DNA of 64,000 nt from Burkholderiales bacterium (GTDB taxonomy: Bacteria; Pseudomonadota; Gammaproteobacteria; Burkholderiales; Burkholderiaceae_C), in NCBI GenBank assembly GCA_029268225.1, contig JAJUGJ010000009.1, forward strand, positions 51,707 through 115,706, in the 5' to 3' direction. Below are positions 53,357 to 62,405 of the stretch, piece by piece (position 1 is the first letter of the stretch; each line of letters starts with the position of its first letter). The notes under the pieces are model-generated. The model did not search any database, had not been told where the DNA came from, and worked only from the letters and a program-made list of their open reading frames with translations. A program made the position numbers and the translations under genes.

Positions 53357-54268
53357 TCATTCACGGGTGTACTTGTCTGCACCCTCCTGGGCTGCGGGGC
53401 TGTCCAGATGCGCCATCAGATCGAGGGTCGATGGCGAGAAAAAGACGGGCGCCTCGCCGCCATCGTCCGGGTCTGTGGCATCGAGGTCTTCCTCAGTGGT
53501 TTGCGCGGCCTGACCCCAATCCACCCGCTTCTCCATGCTTTGGATGAAGTTCATGCGCCAGGCCCATGCCAACCAGGTCGGCAGCCCAAGTGCCAGGCCA
53601 CACAACACGAGGTCAGCCTGCAGCGTGGGCAGCGGGATCAGTCTTTGGGTGGCCAGCGTGATCAAGGCGCTGGCACACACGATCCACAGAAAGGTCACCG
53701 CATGGTAGGCATGTCGCCGCTGCAGCGGCAGCAGCACCAAGCCAAGCAGCCACACCCACCAGGGCACATCCGGGGTTTGGGCCCATATCCAAACGCCTGC
53801 CCGCATGGCGAGCGACACCACCAGCATCCACCCCGCGATGGCACTGACACGGTGCAGCACATGTGGAATACCAAAGGCTCGGCTCAGGACCAGCAAGCTC
53901 AGCCCGCCGAGCAGAGGCAGCCACCATGCGGCGATGCCTTGCGTCACGACCCGTCTTGCCACGACCAGCACATCCACCGGCCCGAAGGGCGGCAGTACGA
54001 AATGCGCCACCTGGATCGCCACGGGGATGCTGATGGCCAAGACAATTGAAGACAGGGTCTGCATCCTGCGCCACGGATGGGCGCTCGCCGCCGCACTCAC
54101 GCCTGCGATCCAGCCACAGGCAGCCCATGCCTGCACCCAATCCCCCCACTCCTCGCCCAACACCAAGACCATTGCAGGATCGCTCAAGGTCAGGAGCCAG
54201 ACGGCCACCACCAAACCCACATTGATCAAGGCGGGCCAAACCGTGCGGGTCATACGGGTGTCTGTCAT
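53357..54268 (-). CDS. Polytopic membrane protein, first gene of the pnuC-nadR operon
   Basis: 303 residues with about eight hydrophobic segments between residues 8 and 235, then a cytoplasmic acidic tail ('EEDLDATDPDDGGEAPVFFSPSTLDLMAHLDSP'). No family recognised. It starts the operon that continues with the AMP ligase, PnuC and NadR, and its promoter lies in the gap that carries the candidate NrtR operator. Possible roles: transporter for an NAD precursor, or a partner of the ligase. Confidence 0.7.
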   Translation of the reverse strand: MTDTRMTRTVWPALINVGLVVAVWLLTLSDPAMVLVLGEEWGDWVQAWAACGWIAGVSAAASAHPWRRMQTLSSIVLAISIPVAIQVAHFVLPPFGPVDVLVVARRVVTQGIAAWWLPLLGGLSLLVLSRAFGIPHVLHRVSAIAGWMLVVSLAMRAGVWIWAQTPDVPWWVWLLGLVLLPLQRRHAYHAVTFLWIVCASALITLATQRLIPLPTLQADLVLCGLALGLPTWLAWAWRMNFIQSMEKRVDWGQAAQTTEEDLDATDPDDGGEAPVFFSPSTLDLMAHLDSPAAQEGADKYTRE

Positions 54269-54427
54269 CTTCGCGCGTTCAGGTTTCAGGCCGATGCCGC
54301 CTGCGGTTGAACAAAGGCGTGGAGCTTAGCGCGTCGTGCGCGCAAGCCCCCCCTCTCGGTGGGGGGCTGCATCGCCTCCCCCACCGCATGGCACCCCGTT
54401 GACGCGAGCCCTCACTTGAACCTATGA

Positions 54428-54446
54428 TAGTTGCACCGCGCAACTA
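54428..54446. promoter_or_regulatory. Candidate NrtR operator, site 1
   Basis: Palindrome TAGTTGC-ACCGC-GCAACTA between the divergent membrane-protein/pnuC/nadR operon and the SPFH operon, ending 28 bases before the SPFH start codon. The half-sites and the five-base spacing are identical to site 2 beside the NrtR gene. The position overlaps the expected promoter, as for a repressor. Confidence 0.72.
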
Positions 54447-54473
54447 ATTGCGCATTTCACCAAGGAGGTTTGT

Positions 54474-55532
54474 ATGTTGGGGATGCGTTTCATCAAGTCT
54501 CAGCCCACCACGCACCTGATGCAGTTCCGCAAGGGCAAGGTCGTCCGAGAGGGCGCCGGGCTTTCCTTCTTCTACTACGGACCGACGTCCACAGTGGTCG
54601 CCGTTCCTGTGGGCAGTCAGGACCGCCCCTTCATCCTGGAGTTGGTCACGTCAGACTTCCAGTCCATCACCGTGCAAGGACAGATCACCTTCAGGGTCAC
54701 CGATCCGCGACGCATCGCGAGCCTGATGGACTTCTCACTGGCACCTGACGGGCGCAGCTTTGCCTCGGAAGACCCCAAGCGCCTGGGCGAGCGTGTCGCC
54801 ATGCAAGCCGAAGTGATCGTTCGCCAGGCGGTTCAGCAGATGGATCTCAAGCAAGCGTTGCGCTCGTCGTCCTCTATCGCACAGGACTGCCAGAAGCGCC
54901 TCGCCGCTCAGGCGGAAGTGATGGCCCTGGGGCTGGAGGTCTTGGGGGTCTCGGTCCTGGCGATCAAGCCGACCCCGGACATGGCCCGAGCGCTCGAGGC
55001 GGAGGCCCGCGAGTCCAACCTCAAGGCGGCGGACGATGCCATCTTCAACCGCCGCATGTCCGCCGTCGAGAACGAGCGTGCCGTCCGGGAGTCGGAGCTG
55101 GACACCGAAGTGGCCGTGGAGCAAAAGAAGCGTCAAATCAGTGAAGCCCAGATGGATGCGAAGGCAGCGGTGGCCCGCCGTCAGAACGAACTGCGCACCG
55201 AACAGATGGCGTCCGATGTGAAGCTGGAGGACACACGCAAGGAACTGGTGTCGCGTCAGTCCGATAACAGCCGCACCCTGGCCGATGCCGAGGCCTATCG
55301 CATGGGCGCCATCATGCAGACCATGGAGAAGGCTGACCCCCGCGTGGTACAGGCCTTGGCCGCCAGCGGCATGCAACCGGGACAGCTCATCGCGCAAGCT
55401 TTCGGGGACATCGCCGAGAAGGCGCAGAACATCGGTCAGTTCAACATGTCCCCCGATCTGCTGCAGTCTCTGATGCGAGAGCCTGTGGCGAACACGAACA
55501 ATGCAGGAGGTGGCCGTGGTCGCAGCAACTGA
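54474..55532 (+). CDS. SPFH/band-7 domain protein
   Basis: 352 residues; ATG has AAGGAGG five bases upstream. Band-7 domain about 10-200 ('TTHLMQFRKGKVVREGAGLSFFYYGPTSTVVAVPVGSQDRPF', 'DFQSITVQGQITFRVTDPRRIASLMDFSL', 'GLEVLGVSVLAIKPTPDMARALEAEARE'), then a charged coiled-coil stretch (about 195-270) and an Asn/Gly-rich tail. No clear membrane anchor is seen, unlike most SPFH proteins. It overlaps the NAD-kinase-like gene and lies directly downstream of the candidate NrtR operator. Confidence 0.88.
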   Translation: MLGMRFIKSQPTTHLMQFRKGKVVREGAGLSFFYYGPTSTVVAVPVGSQDRPFILELVTSDFQSITVQGQITFRVTDPRRIASLMDFSLAPDGRSFASEDPKRLGERVAMQAEVIVRQAVQQMDLKQALRSSSSIAQDCQKRLAAQAEVMALGLEVLGVSVLAIKPTPDMARALEAEARESNLKAADDAIFNRRMSAVENERAVRESELDTEVAVEQKKRQISEAQMDAKAAVARRQNELRTEQMASDVKLEDTRKELVSRQSDNSRTLADAEAYRMGAIMQTMEKADPRVVQALAASGMQPGQLIAQAFGDIAEKAQNIGQFNMSPDLLQSLMREPVANTNNAGGGRGRSN

Positions 55533-56451
55533 ACGCAAGGTGGTGCTGGTCACCCGCCGGACGAGGCTGGCCGACCTGGTGGCCCGCTACCACACGGTCG
55601 CGCAGGCACGCTTTTACATCGAGCACCTCGGTGCCGACATGAGCGACTACCTGCGCGAGGACGAGGCCTACGCCCAGAGCCTGCGCACCGTGACCGAGGT
55701 GCTGCAAGCCTGGGGCCGCTACCAGGTGATCGACCGCTCGCTGCTGACCAACTTCGTGTTTGCCGAGGACGACATCGTGGTGGCCTTGGGGCAAGACGGC
55801 CTGGTGGCCAACACCTTGAAGTATCTGGATGGACACCCCCTGGTGGGCTTGAACCCCGAGCCCAGCCGCTGGGATGGCCTCCTGCTGCCGTTCGAGCCCG
55901 CGCAATTGCGCGAGCTGTTGCCGGCCGTGGCGCGCGAGAAGCGGGGCTGCAAGCCCATCACGATGGCCGAGGTCCGCCTGTCGGACGGACAACGCCTGCG
56001 CGCGGTCAACGATCTGTTCGTGGGGCCGCGCACCCACAGTTCGGCACTGTATGAACTGGAATTGCGGGGCCAGTGCGAGCGCCAGTCCTCGTCGGGCATG
56101 ATCATCTCGACGGGCTTGGGCTCCACCGCCTGGATGAAGAGCGTCATGACCGGCGCTGCCGCGCTGGTGCAAGGCCTGGGCATGCACACCCCACCCGAGG
56201 CCTATCAACCCCTGCCGTGGGGCGAAGACCGGCTCCTGTTTGCGGTGCGCGAGCCCTTTCCGAGCCGGTCATCGCAAGCCAGTCTGGTGTATGGCGACAT
56301 CGTGCCGGGGGCGCCCTTGAAGGTGCGCTCACGCATGCCCGACAACGGCGTGATCTTCTCGGACGGCATCGAGTCGGACTACCTGTCATTCACCGCCGGC
56401 ATGGAAGCGGTGGTGAGCGTCTCGGCCCAGAAGGGGCAGCTCGTGCATTGA
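55516..56451 (+). CDS. NAD-kinase-like protein
   Basis: 311 residues from GTG 55516, chosen for AGGAGG five bases upstream; an ATG at 55501 is in frame. 'DDIVVALGQDGLVANTLKYLDGHPLVGLNPEPSRWDG' corresponds to the GGDG loop of NAD kinases (here GQDG) and 'SSSGMIISTGLGSTAWMKSVM' to the STPTGSTAY-type motif. The core is diverged and longer than ordinary NadK, so either NAD or a related diphosphate nucleotide could be the substrate. It overlaps the SPFH gene by 17 bases, so the two are translationally coupled. Confidence 0.8.
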   Translation: MVAATERKVVLVTRRTRLADLVARYHTVAQARFYIEHLGADMSDYLREDEAYAQSLRTVTEVLQAWGRYQVIDRSLLTNFVFAEDDIVVALGQDGLVANTLKYLDGHPLVGLNPEPSRWDGLLLPFEPAQLRELLPAVAREKRGCKPITMAEVRLSDGQRLRAVNDLFVGPRTHSSALYELELRGQCERQSSSGMIISTGLGSTAWMKSVMTGAAALVQGLGMHTPPEAYQPLPWGEDRLLFAVREPFPSRSSQASLVYGDIVPGAPLKVRSRMPDNGVIFSDGIESDYLSFTAGMEAVVSVSAQKGQLVH

Positions 56452-56465
56452 TCGCAGCACCACTG

Positions 56466-56492
56466 GCCGCCAGATGTCTCTCACCTGGCGGC
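56466..56492. repeat. Inverted repeat between convergent genes
   Basis: GCCGCCAG and CTGGCGGC, a perfect 8-bp stem with an 11-base loop, in the 61-base gap between the convergent NAD-kinase-like and NadM-Nudix genes. There is no T-run, so it may be a weak bidirectional terminator or 3'-end stabiliser. Confidence 0.5.
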
Positions 56493-56512
56493 GATCGTGG
56501 AGGACAGCCGTT

Positions 56513-57571
56513 TCAGAGCAAGCCCAGAAACTGATCCAGCATGTGGAAGTGATCGTCGTGGAACTGGCCCTCCATCATGGAGAGTTGACGGATGTCGATC
56601 CACTCGGCCGACCGCGCATCGTCAGCGGCTCGCACTGCAGGCAAAGGCCCCGGCCCCAGATCAAAGTAGAACGCGTGGGTGATGGTGCGGCCTCTCTGGC
56701 TGCGGTCGGGGTGATCAAACACGGCCTGTCCACGCAACGCGGCCTTCATGACCGGCTCTGCCACCTCCAGGCGCGTTTCTTCGCGCAGTTCACGCAGGGC
56801 CGATTGGTAGGCGGTTTCTCGCTGTTCGATGAAGCCACCCGGCACGGCGTACAGACCCACCCCAGGGGGTTGCCCGCGCTGGATGAGCAAGACCTTGTCG
56901 GCGCATCGCACCACCGCATCCACGGTCACAAAAACCGGGGGATACGGCGCCGCCGACCATGCTTGCTGGTAGGCCTTGAGCATGCACCACTCCTCGCAGA
57001 CAGCGGCGTACTCGGGTGACTTGGACCAGGCGGTCAGGAACGCCAGCGTGGCCTCGGGCACGGCGTCTTTCAAGGATGCGAGCGCGGCCGCCAAGCCGGC
57101 ACCTGCACCGCCGAAATACACGTCCCGAAGGTGCGTGGCATCCGTCGGGCAATGGCGCGGGAGGGCCACGAAGTGCCATCCGTCAAAGTGCTGCAGGTAG
57201 GCACTGCTGTCGTCCTTGAGGTGGCCGATCAAGGCAATGGCCGCTGCGCGCTCAGGCCAACGCGCACGTGCGATGCCCTCAACTTCCTGGCGAACGGCTG
57301 CGCGCCACTTGTCCTCGTCGTACCAATCGCGCATCGGGACAAAGGTGATGCGGTCTCGCAGCGACGCGGCGAGACTGGCCGAGATCGTCTCGGCACGCTC
57401 TTGCCAGGTGAAGGGATTTCGCGGGGTGCGCGCCTGGTGGGCCGAACCGATCACCACCACGACGTGGTCTGCCACATCAAGCGCCTGTGCCAGCAAGGCC
57501 TGGTGTCCTTGGTGAAAGGGTTGAAATCGGCCGACCACAACCGCCAGATCGGCTTTGTGCTGGGTGTGCAT
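56513..57571 (-). CDS. nadM: Bifunctional NMN adenylyltransferase / Nudix hydrolase (NadM-Nudix)
   Basis: 352 residues from ATG 57571. N-terminal NMNAT domain: 'AVVVGRFQPFHQGHQALLAQAL' (GRFxPxHxGH) and 'VVVIGSAHQARTPRNPFTWQERAETI'. C-terminal Nudix box 'GGFIEQRETAYQSALRELREETRL' reads G-x5-E-x7-RELxEET-x-L, with Arg at the usual Gly. Like the Synechocystis and Francisella fusion enzymes it should make NAD from NMN and hydrolyse ADP-ribose. Last gene of the salvage operon, 14 bases after nadE. Confidence 0.92.
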   Translation of the reverse strand: MHTQHKADLAVVVGRFQPFHQGHQALLAQALDVADHVVVVIGSAHQARTPRNPFTWQERAETISASLAASLRDRITFVPMRDWYDEDKWRAAVRQEVEGIARARWPERAAAIALIGHLKDDSSAYLQHFDGWHFVALPRHCPTDATHLRDVYFGGAGAGLAAALASLKDAVPEATLAFLTAWSKSPEYAAVCEEWCMLKAYQQAWSAAPYPPVFVTVDAVVRCADKVLLIQRGQPPGVGLYAVPGGFIEQRETAYQSALRELREETRLEVAEPVMKAALRGQAVFDHPDRSQRGRTITHAFYFDLGPGPLPAVRAADDARSAEWIDIRQLSMMEGQFHDDHFHMLDQFLGLL

Positions 57572-57585
57572 GTCTGAGGTCCTGC

Positions 57586-59289
57586 TCAAAGGTGTTGGGC
57601 CGCGATGGGCATCTGCCGGCCTGCGCCAAAGGCGCGCGACCGAACCCGGATGATGGGTGGGGCCTGGTGCCGCTTGTATTCGTTGCGCGCCACCATCTGG
57701 CGCACGCGCGTGATCAGGGCCTGGCCCTCCGCCGTGCGCTCCAGAGCTTCGACACAGGCTTTGGCCTGCGCGTGCTCGTGCGGCGTGAGCACATCCCCCT
57801 CCACCACGTACTTCAGGATCTCGTCCAGCACGGGATACGGTGGCAAGCTGTCCGTGTCCTTCTGTCCGGGCGCCAGCTCGGCGGAAGGCTCCTTCTCCAG
57901 AATGGCGACCGGGATCACCTCGCGGCCCGCCGCCTCATTGACATGGCGGGACAGGGCAAAAACCTCGGTCTTGTAGAGATCGCCAATCAGGCCCAAACCC
58001 CCGTTGGTGTCGCCATACAGCGTGCAGTAGCCCACCGCAATCTCCGACTTGTTGCCGGTGGTCAGCAGCAGATGCCCGAAGGTGTTGGAGTGCGCCATCA
58101 AGATGGTGCCCCGAATGCGGGCCTGCAGGTTCTCCAGCGGCAGCGCCTGCAAGGCCCGACCGTAGGTGGCCTCGAACTGCCGGCCATAGGTTTGAACCAG
58201 CTCGGCAATCGGGTGGTGGAACAGCTCAATGCCCAGGTTGCGGCACAGCGCGACCGAGTCATCGACCGAGCCTGCCGACGAAAAGCTGGAAGGCATCGTG
58301 ACCGCCGCCACGTTCTCCGGCCCCAGCGCGTCGACCGCCAGCGCCAGGGTGAGCGCACTGTCGATGCCGCCCGACGAGCCGACCACCGCTTGCTTGAAAC
58401 CGCAACGTCTGGCGTAGTCGCGCAGGCCCAGCACAATCTGCGCCCGGTAGAACGCCATGGCCGACAGCCCTTCGACGGACACCTTCTCAGGCTGCCGACC
58501 CTCCAGCGTCAGGAAGCGTCCGTTCTCGAACCGCAGGGTGGTCACGTCCTCGGTGAAGCGCCGGGCCTCGTAGACGATGCCGGCTTGCGGCTCGACCGCA
58601 AAGGACGCACCATCGAAGACGATCTGGTCTTGCCCCCCGACCTGATTCACGTACAGCAAGGGCAAGCCATGCCGTGCGCTGGCCTGTGCGAACACGCGCT
58701 GCCGCAGATCGCGCTTGCCGATGTCCGACGGGCTCGCGTTGAGGGAGACGACCAGGTCAGGCGCCGCATCGCGCATGCGCTGGAAGGGATTGACCTCGTA
58801 CTCTTGCCCGGCATCGTTCCACCCGTCTTCACAGACCATGAAGCCGATCCGCGCCTCGCCAACGCGCAACACGGGTGCGACATCCGGCCCGGGCTCAAAG
58901 TGACGCCGTTCGTTGAAGATGTTGTAGCTGGGCAGCAGTTGCTTGGCATAGCTCAGCAGCACCTCTCCCCCTTTGATCGCCAGCAGGGCATTGCTGAGAC
59001 GTTTGCCCCGCCCGTCGTGAGCGATGGGCGCACCGACCACCCACACCAACTGCCTCAGCTGGCGCGACGCCTGGCGCAAGGAGGCCAGCCCCTGCTCGAC
59101 GCGGCGCATGAAGTGCGGGTCGTCGAGCAGGTCGCCGGGGTAATAGCCGGTCAAGGACAGCTCGGAGAACACGACCATCTCCGACCCATCGGCCCACGCC
59201 TGCTGGGCCGCCTGCGTCATCTTGGTGACATTGCCCTCAATGTCACCGACCGTGTAGTTCAACTGCGCGATGGTGATCTTCAGCATCAT
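57586..59289 (-). CDS. nadE: Glutamine-dependent NAD synthetase
   Basis: 567 residues. N-terminal nitrilase-type glutaminase domain: Glu in '[17 protein letters not shown]', Lys in '[18 protein letters not shown]', Cys in '[10 protein letters not shown]'. C-terminal synthetase: P-loop '[18 protein letters not shown]' and '[23 protein letters not shown]'. Amidates nicotinate adenine dinucleotide to NAD using glutamine. ATGA-coupled to pncB. Confidence 0.95.
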   Translation of the reverse strand: MMLKITIAQLNYTVGDIEGNVTKMTQAAQQAWADGSEMVVFSELSLTGYYPGDLLDDPHFMRRVEQGLASLRQASRQLRQLVWVVGAPIAHDGRGKRLSNALLAIKGGEVLLSYAKQLLPSYNIFNERRHFEPGPDVAPVLRVGEARIGFMVCEDGWNDAGQEYEVNPFQRMRDAAPDLVVSLNASPSDIGKRDLRQRVFAQASARHGLPLLYVNQVGGQDQIVFDGASFAVEPQAGIVYEARRFTEDVTTLRFENGRFLTLEGRQPEKVSVEGLSAMAFYRAQIVLGLRDYARRCGFKQAVVGSSGGIDSALTLALAVDALGPENVAAVTMPSSFSSAGSVDDSVALCRNLGIELFHHPIAELVQTYGRQFEATYGRALQALPLENLQARIRGTILMAHSNTFGHLLLTTGNKSEIAVGYCTLYGDTNGGLGLIGDLYKTEVFALSRHVNEAAGREVIPVAILEKEPSAELAPGQKDTDSLPPYPVLDEILKYVVEGDVLTPHEHAQAKACVEALERTAEGQALITRVRQMVARNEYKRHQAPPIIRVRSRAFGAGRQMPIAAQHL

Positions 59290-60476
59290 GCCCCCCGGAT
59301 CTGAAACACCTGCCTCAGGTAGGCGAGGAAGGTTTCGTTCTGGTACAAGGTCTTGCCGGGTGTGTCGGAGAGCTTGGCCACGGACTGACCATTGGCTTCG
59401 GTCAGCTTCATCACGATGCTCAAGGGCTTGATGCCCACATCGTTGCTGAGGTTGGTGCCGATGCCAAAGCCGAGTTGAACCCGGTCGGCAAAGTGACGAT
59501 AGATGGACAGCGCCGTCGGCACGTCCAGACCATCCGAGAAGACCAGGCGCTTGGCGCGGGCGTCGATGCGCAGCTTGGCGTAGTGCGCGAGCGCCTTCTC
59601 ACCCCATTCGATGGGATCACCCGAGTCGTGACGCAAGCCATCAAAGAGCTTGGCAAAGTACAGGTCGAAATCGGCCAGGAAGGCATCCATGCCGACCACG
59701 TCGGTCAAGGCCACGCCCAGGTCACCTCGGTACTCCTGCACCCAGTCTTCGAGCGCGGCCTTCTGGAAGTCGCGCAGACGCACGCCCAGGGCCTGATAGG
59801 TTTGCAGGTACTCGTGTGCCATGGTGCCAATGGCCACCAGCCCCAGCTCCTTGGCCAGCAAGACGTTGGAGGTGCCTTTGAAATACTCGGGCACGCTCTC
59901 CTTGAGGGTGCTCACCACTTCACGCTGCCAGTCCCCCCGGAAGCGGCGGCGCACGCCAAAGTCAAAGAACTCGAACGGGTGGGCCCGGGCGGGCTCTTCA
60001 CCAAAGGCACGGAGCAGGGCGATCTTTTCCTGCAGACGACGGCGACCTTCGGCACGTGCCACGTCCACATCGAAACGACGGAAGTACAACTCGTTGACGA
60101 TCGCCAGCACATAGATCTCGAAGCCCATGACATGCACCTGCGGCCCGCGCGCCACGATCTCGAGCTTGGCACCGTTGGCCTTGACCTCGATGAAGTCACG
60201 CTGAAAGCGGAAGATGCGCAGGAAGTCCACAAAGTCAGACTTCATGTAACGCAGCCCGCGCAGGTAGGCCAACTCATCCGGCGTGAAGCTCAGACTGCAC
60301 AGATGGTCCAGTTCGCGGCTCACCTCCTGCGCGAGTTCGGCGAGGGGAAAGGCGGGCTCATTGCGACACACGAAGGTGTACTCAGCCTGCGTTTCAGGGT
60401 GCCTGTGCAGCATCGCCTGCCACATGGTGAACTTGTAGAGATCGGTGTCCAGGAGACTGGTGATGACAGCTTGCAT
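59286..60476 (-). CDS. pncB: Nicotinate phosphoribosyltransferase
   Basis: 396 residues, close to E. coli PncB in length and sequence: '[18 protein letters not shown]', '[20 protein letters not shown]', '[24 protein letters not shown]' (phospho-acceptor His region) and '[20 protein letters not shown]', '[10 protein letters not shown]', '[11 protein letters not shown]'. Converts nicotinate and PRPP to nicotinate mononucleotide. Lies 30 bases after pncA in the salvage operon. It is not a NadV-type nicotinamide enzyme. Confidence 0.94.
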   Translation of the reverse strand: MQAVITSLLDTDLYKFTMWQAMLHRHPETQAEYTFVCRNEPAFPLAELAQEVSRELDHLCSLSFTPDELAYLRGLRYMKSDFVDFLRIFRFQRDFIEVKANGAKLEIVARGPQVHVMGFEIYVLAIVNELYFRRFDVDVARAEGRRRLQEKIALLRAFGEEPARAHPFEFFDFGVRRRFRGDWQREVVSTLKESVPEYFKGTSNVLLAKELGLVAIGTMAHEYLQTYQALGVRLRDFQKAALEDWVQEYRGDLGVALTDVVGMDAFLADFDLYFAKLFDGLRHDSGDPIEWGEKALAHYAKLRIDARAKRLVFSDGLDVPTALSIYRHFADRVQLGFGIGTNLSNDVGIKPLSIVMKLTEANGQSVAKLSDTPGKTLYQNETFLAYLRQVFQIRGA

Positions 60477-60506
60477 GGTGTTCTCTTTGAATGTGTCAGG
60501 CTCGAC

Positions 60507-61370
60507 TCAGGCGTTGGCCAGCAGCCAAGGCAGGGCTTCCTGGCTGGTGGCCAGGCGAACGCCCCGGTCGCGCATCGCGGCGAGGAATCCCTCTGCCTGG
60601 ACCTCAAAACCACCGACCGGGCTCATGCAGTCGGTGAGCAGAACGATCTTGCTCAGTTGTCCGCTGGGCAGGTTGTCCACGATGTGCTCGGTGGTGGCCT
60701 TGACGCAGTGGCTGCTGGCTTCGCCGGCAATCAACAGCACGTCCGCCTGGTCCAACTGTGCAATCAAGGCTTGATTCAACTGGGTATCGGGATCGTCCGC
60801 GTCAGGCACTTCGGCCTGCATGGCGCTGTAGTGCTCGGTCCAAGGATTCGCGCCTTTGTAGACCTGCTGGACCGCCGTCCAGTTGGCCTCTTCCCAGCGA
60901 TTGCACGCCGCCAGCACTTCGGCATGGACGTTGTGTCCCCAGGTACCGATCTCGCAGTGCACCGGCCAGATCATCAAGGTGTAGCGACCCCGGGCCTCCA
61001 GCTCATCGAGATACGCCTGAACGCGAGGCAACACCTCCGCCCGGCGCGGGCGATACAGACCGTCACGCACCTGCTGAGCCGTGATCGACGTGAACGGCGG
61101 CACATCGCCACCGTCGGCCGCCACCCAGAAGAGGGGGTGCGCCACGTCAAGCCTGTGGTGCGAGTCCAGGGTGACGATAATGTCCGAGATGCCCGCCTTG
61201 CCGGCATCAATCATCTGACCCAGTCTCTGCATGTCGGCATGCGCCCCCTTGACGGGCAAGGCCGGCGCACGGCGCTGACCGGTCAAAGGGTCACTGGGTT
61301 GCCAGCCTTGCGGCAAATCGCAAAAGTCGTTTTGCGGATCGATGATCAGCAGCTGGATGCTTTGGGTCAT
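60507..61370 (-). CDS. pncA: Nicotinamidase-like cysteine hydrolase
   Basis: 287 residues from ATG 61370. Isochorismatase-fold: catalytic Asp in 'LLIIDPQNDFCDLP', Lys in 'QVYKGANPWTEHYSAMQAE', Cys in 'IAGEASSHCVKATTEHIV', metal-site His in 'TLDSHHRLDVAHPLFW'. Longer than the usual ~210 residues because of inserts around 60-80 and 110-150, so other amidase substrates remain possible. First gene of the salvage operon; candidate NrtR operator 2 lies 41 bases upstream. Confidence 0.88.
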   Translation of the reverse strand: MTQSIQLLIIDPQNDFCDLPQGWQPSDPLTGQRRAPALPVKGAHADMQRLGQMIDAGKAGISDIIVTLDSHHRLDVAHPLFWVAADGGDVPPFTSITAQQVRDGLYRPRRAEVLPRVQAYLDELEARGRYTLMIWPVHCEIGTWGHNVHAEVLAACNRWEEANWTAVQQVYKGANPWTEHYSAMQAEVPDADDPDTQLNQALIAQLDQADVLLIAGEASSHCVKATTEHIVDNLPSGQLSKIVLLTDCMSPVGGFEVQAEGFLAAMRDRGVRLATSQEALPWLLANA

Positions 61371-61410
61371 GTCTACCTCCACTTTTGTCCATGCGTGCAA
61401 TGTACGCCAA

Positions 61411-61431
61411 TTAGTTGCATTGCGCAACTAA
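61411..61431. promoter_or_regulatory. Candidate NrtR operator, site 2
   Basis: TTAGTTGC-ATTGC-GCAACTAA, a 21-base palindrome in the 156-base gap between the divergent pncA operon and the NrtR gene. The core TAGTTGC-N5-GCAACTA is the same as site 1, 7 kb away. It probably represses the salvage operon and the regulator itself. Confidence 0.75.
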
Positions 61432-61526
61432 CAAGATGTGAAAATTTGTGCATGTCTTGCCGTGCTCACGCTTGAGTTGTTAAGCTACTTCGTTGCCTGA
61501 ATGAACAAAGATCTGTGAGTGCACCC

Positions 61527-62222
61527 ATGGCCAAGTCACCGACCACCACGAACCATCCCGCCGTCATTTGCACCGTGGACGTCGTGCTGTTGACACTCCA
61601 GGACGACGCGCTGCATGTGGTCTTGCTGCCCCGCAAGGCACCACCCTTCGCTGACATGCCGGCCCTGCCAGGAGGCTACATCCATGCGCAAGAGGACAAG
61701 ACGGCATGGGACGCCGCTGCCAGGGTGTTGAAAGACAAGGCAGCGATTGCCAGCCCCTATCTGGAACAGCTGGCCACGTATTCCGGTGCGGAACGAGATC
61801 CACGTGGCTGGTCCGTGTCCATCGTCTATTACGCGCTTGTGCCGTCAGAGGTATTGGCGCTGGGACATGAGGACTTGATGCTGGCTCCAGTGAGTCGTTT
61901 ACCAAAGTTGGCGTTTGACCACAAGAGCATCATCGAACTGGCGGTCTCGCGCGTTCGCGCCAAAAGCCAGTATTCGTCCCTGCCGGTCTACCTCTGCAGC
62001 GAACCCATCACCCTTCCCCGTCTTCAAGCCGTCTACGAGGCCGTGCTGGGTGAGCCCATCAACAAGGTGAGCTTCCGACGCAAGATGGACGAGTTGGGCA
62101 TGCTCGAACCCGTCGAGGGGTCGATGGAAGCCGGTGGCGCCCATCGCCCCGCGCAGGTCTACCGCCTGCGCAAGGAGTTCAGAAGAGAGCTGTCCATGGT
62201 GGCGCGCGGCATCAACTCCTGA
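61527..62222 (+). CDS. nrtR: NrtR-type Nudix-related transcriptional regulator of NAD metabolism
   Basis: 231 residues from ATG 61527 (GTG 61515 in frame). N-terminal Nudix-like domain: 'VVLLTLQDDALHVVLLPRKAPPFADMPALPGGYIHAQEDKTAWDAAARVLKDKAAI', where the REUxEE catalytic residues are missing. C-terminal winged-helix 'ALGEPINKVSFRRKMDELGMLEPVEGSMEAGGAHRPAQVYRL'-type (here VLGEPINKVSFRRKMDEL). NrtR proteins bind ADP-ribose through the dead Nudix domain and repress NAD salvage genes. The position beside pncA-pncB-nadE-nadM and the operator fits fully. Confidence 0.93.
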   Translation: MAKSPTTTNHPAVICTVDVVLLTLQDDALHVVLLPRKAPPFADMPALPGGYIHAQEDKTAWDAAARVLKDKAAIASPYLEQLATYSGAERDPRGWSVSIVYYALVPSEVLALGHEDLMLAPVSRLPKLAFDHKSIIELAVSRVRAKSQYSSLPVYLCSEPITLPRLQAVYEAVLGEPINKVSFRRKMDELGMLEPVEGSMEAGGAHRPAQVYRLRKEFRRELSMVARGINS

Positions 62223-62341
62223 GCAACTCTGGCGGCCCCTCGATGAGCCTGGATGCGACTTAGCGCGGTTAGCCTATTGTGGTGGGCTTCCTGGATTGGA
62301 ACTACCGCGCTTTTCCACCTAAGCAAGAGGGGTGTGAGATC

Positions 62342-62372
62342 AAAGAAAAAGGCCACCCTTGTGAGGTGGCCT
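62342..62372 (-). terminator. Intrinsic terminator, probably of a former tRNA gene
   Basis: On the minus strand AGGCCACC-loop-GGTGGCCT followed by TTTTCTTTG. It stands 17 bases beyond the CCA end of the tRNA remnant at 62389-62405, the distance and orientation expected for a tRNA terminator. No complete gene lies upstream on that strand. Confidence 0.7.
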
Positions 62373-62388
62373 AAGTCGTTGATTTTAT

Positions 62389-62405
62389 TGGTGCCGGAGA
62401 AAGGA
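62389..62405 (-). other. tRNA 3'-end remnant (probable att site)
   Basis: The minus strand reads TCCTTTCTCCGGCACCA, the end of a T-arm, a CTCCGGC acceptor strand, discriminator A and encoded CCA. This matches the 3' end of the tRNA-Thr(TGT)-type sequence of related bacteria as I remember it; the rest of the cloverleaf is absent. Integrases commonly recombine in tRNA 3' ends, so this is likely one end of an integrated element lying to the right. Confidence 0.6.

Noticed and set aside
57487..61475. Long plus-strand open frames opposite nadE, pncB and pncA
   Set aside because: Shadow frames of well-recognised enzymes; low-complexity composition and no motif.
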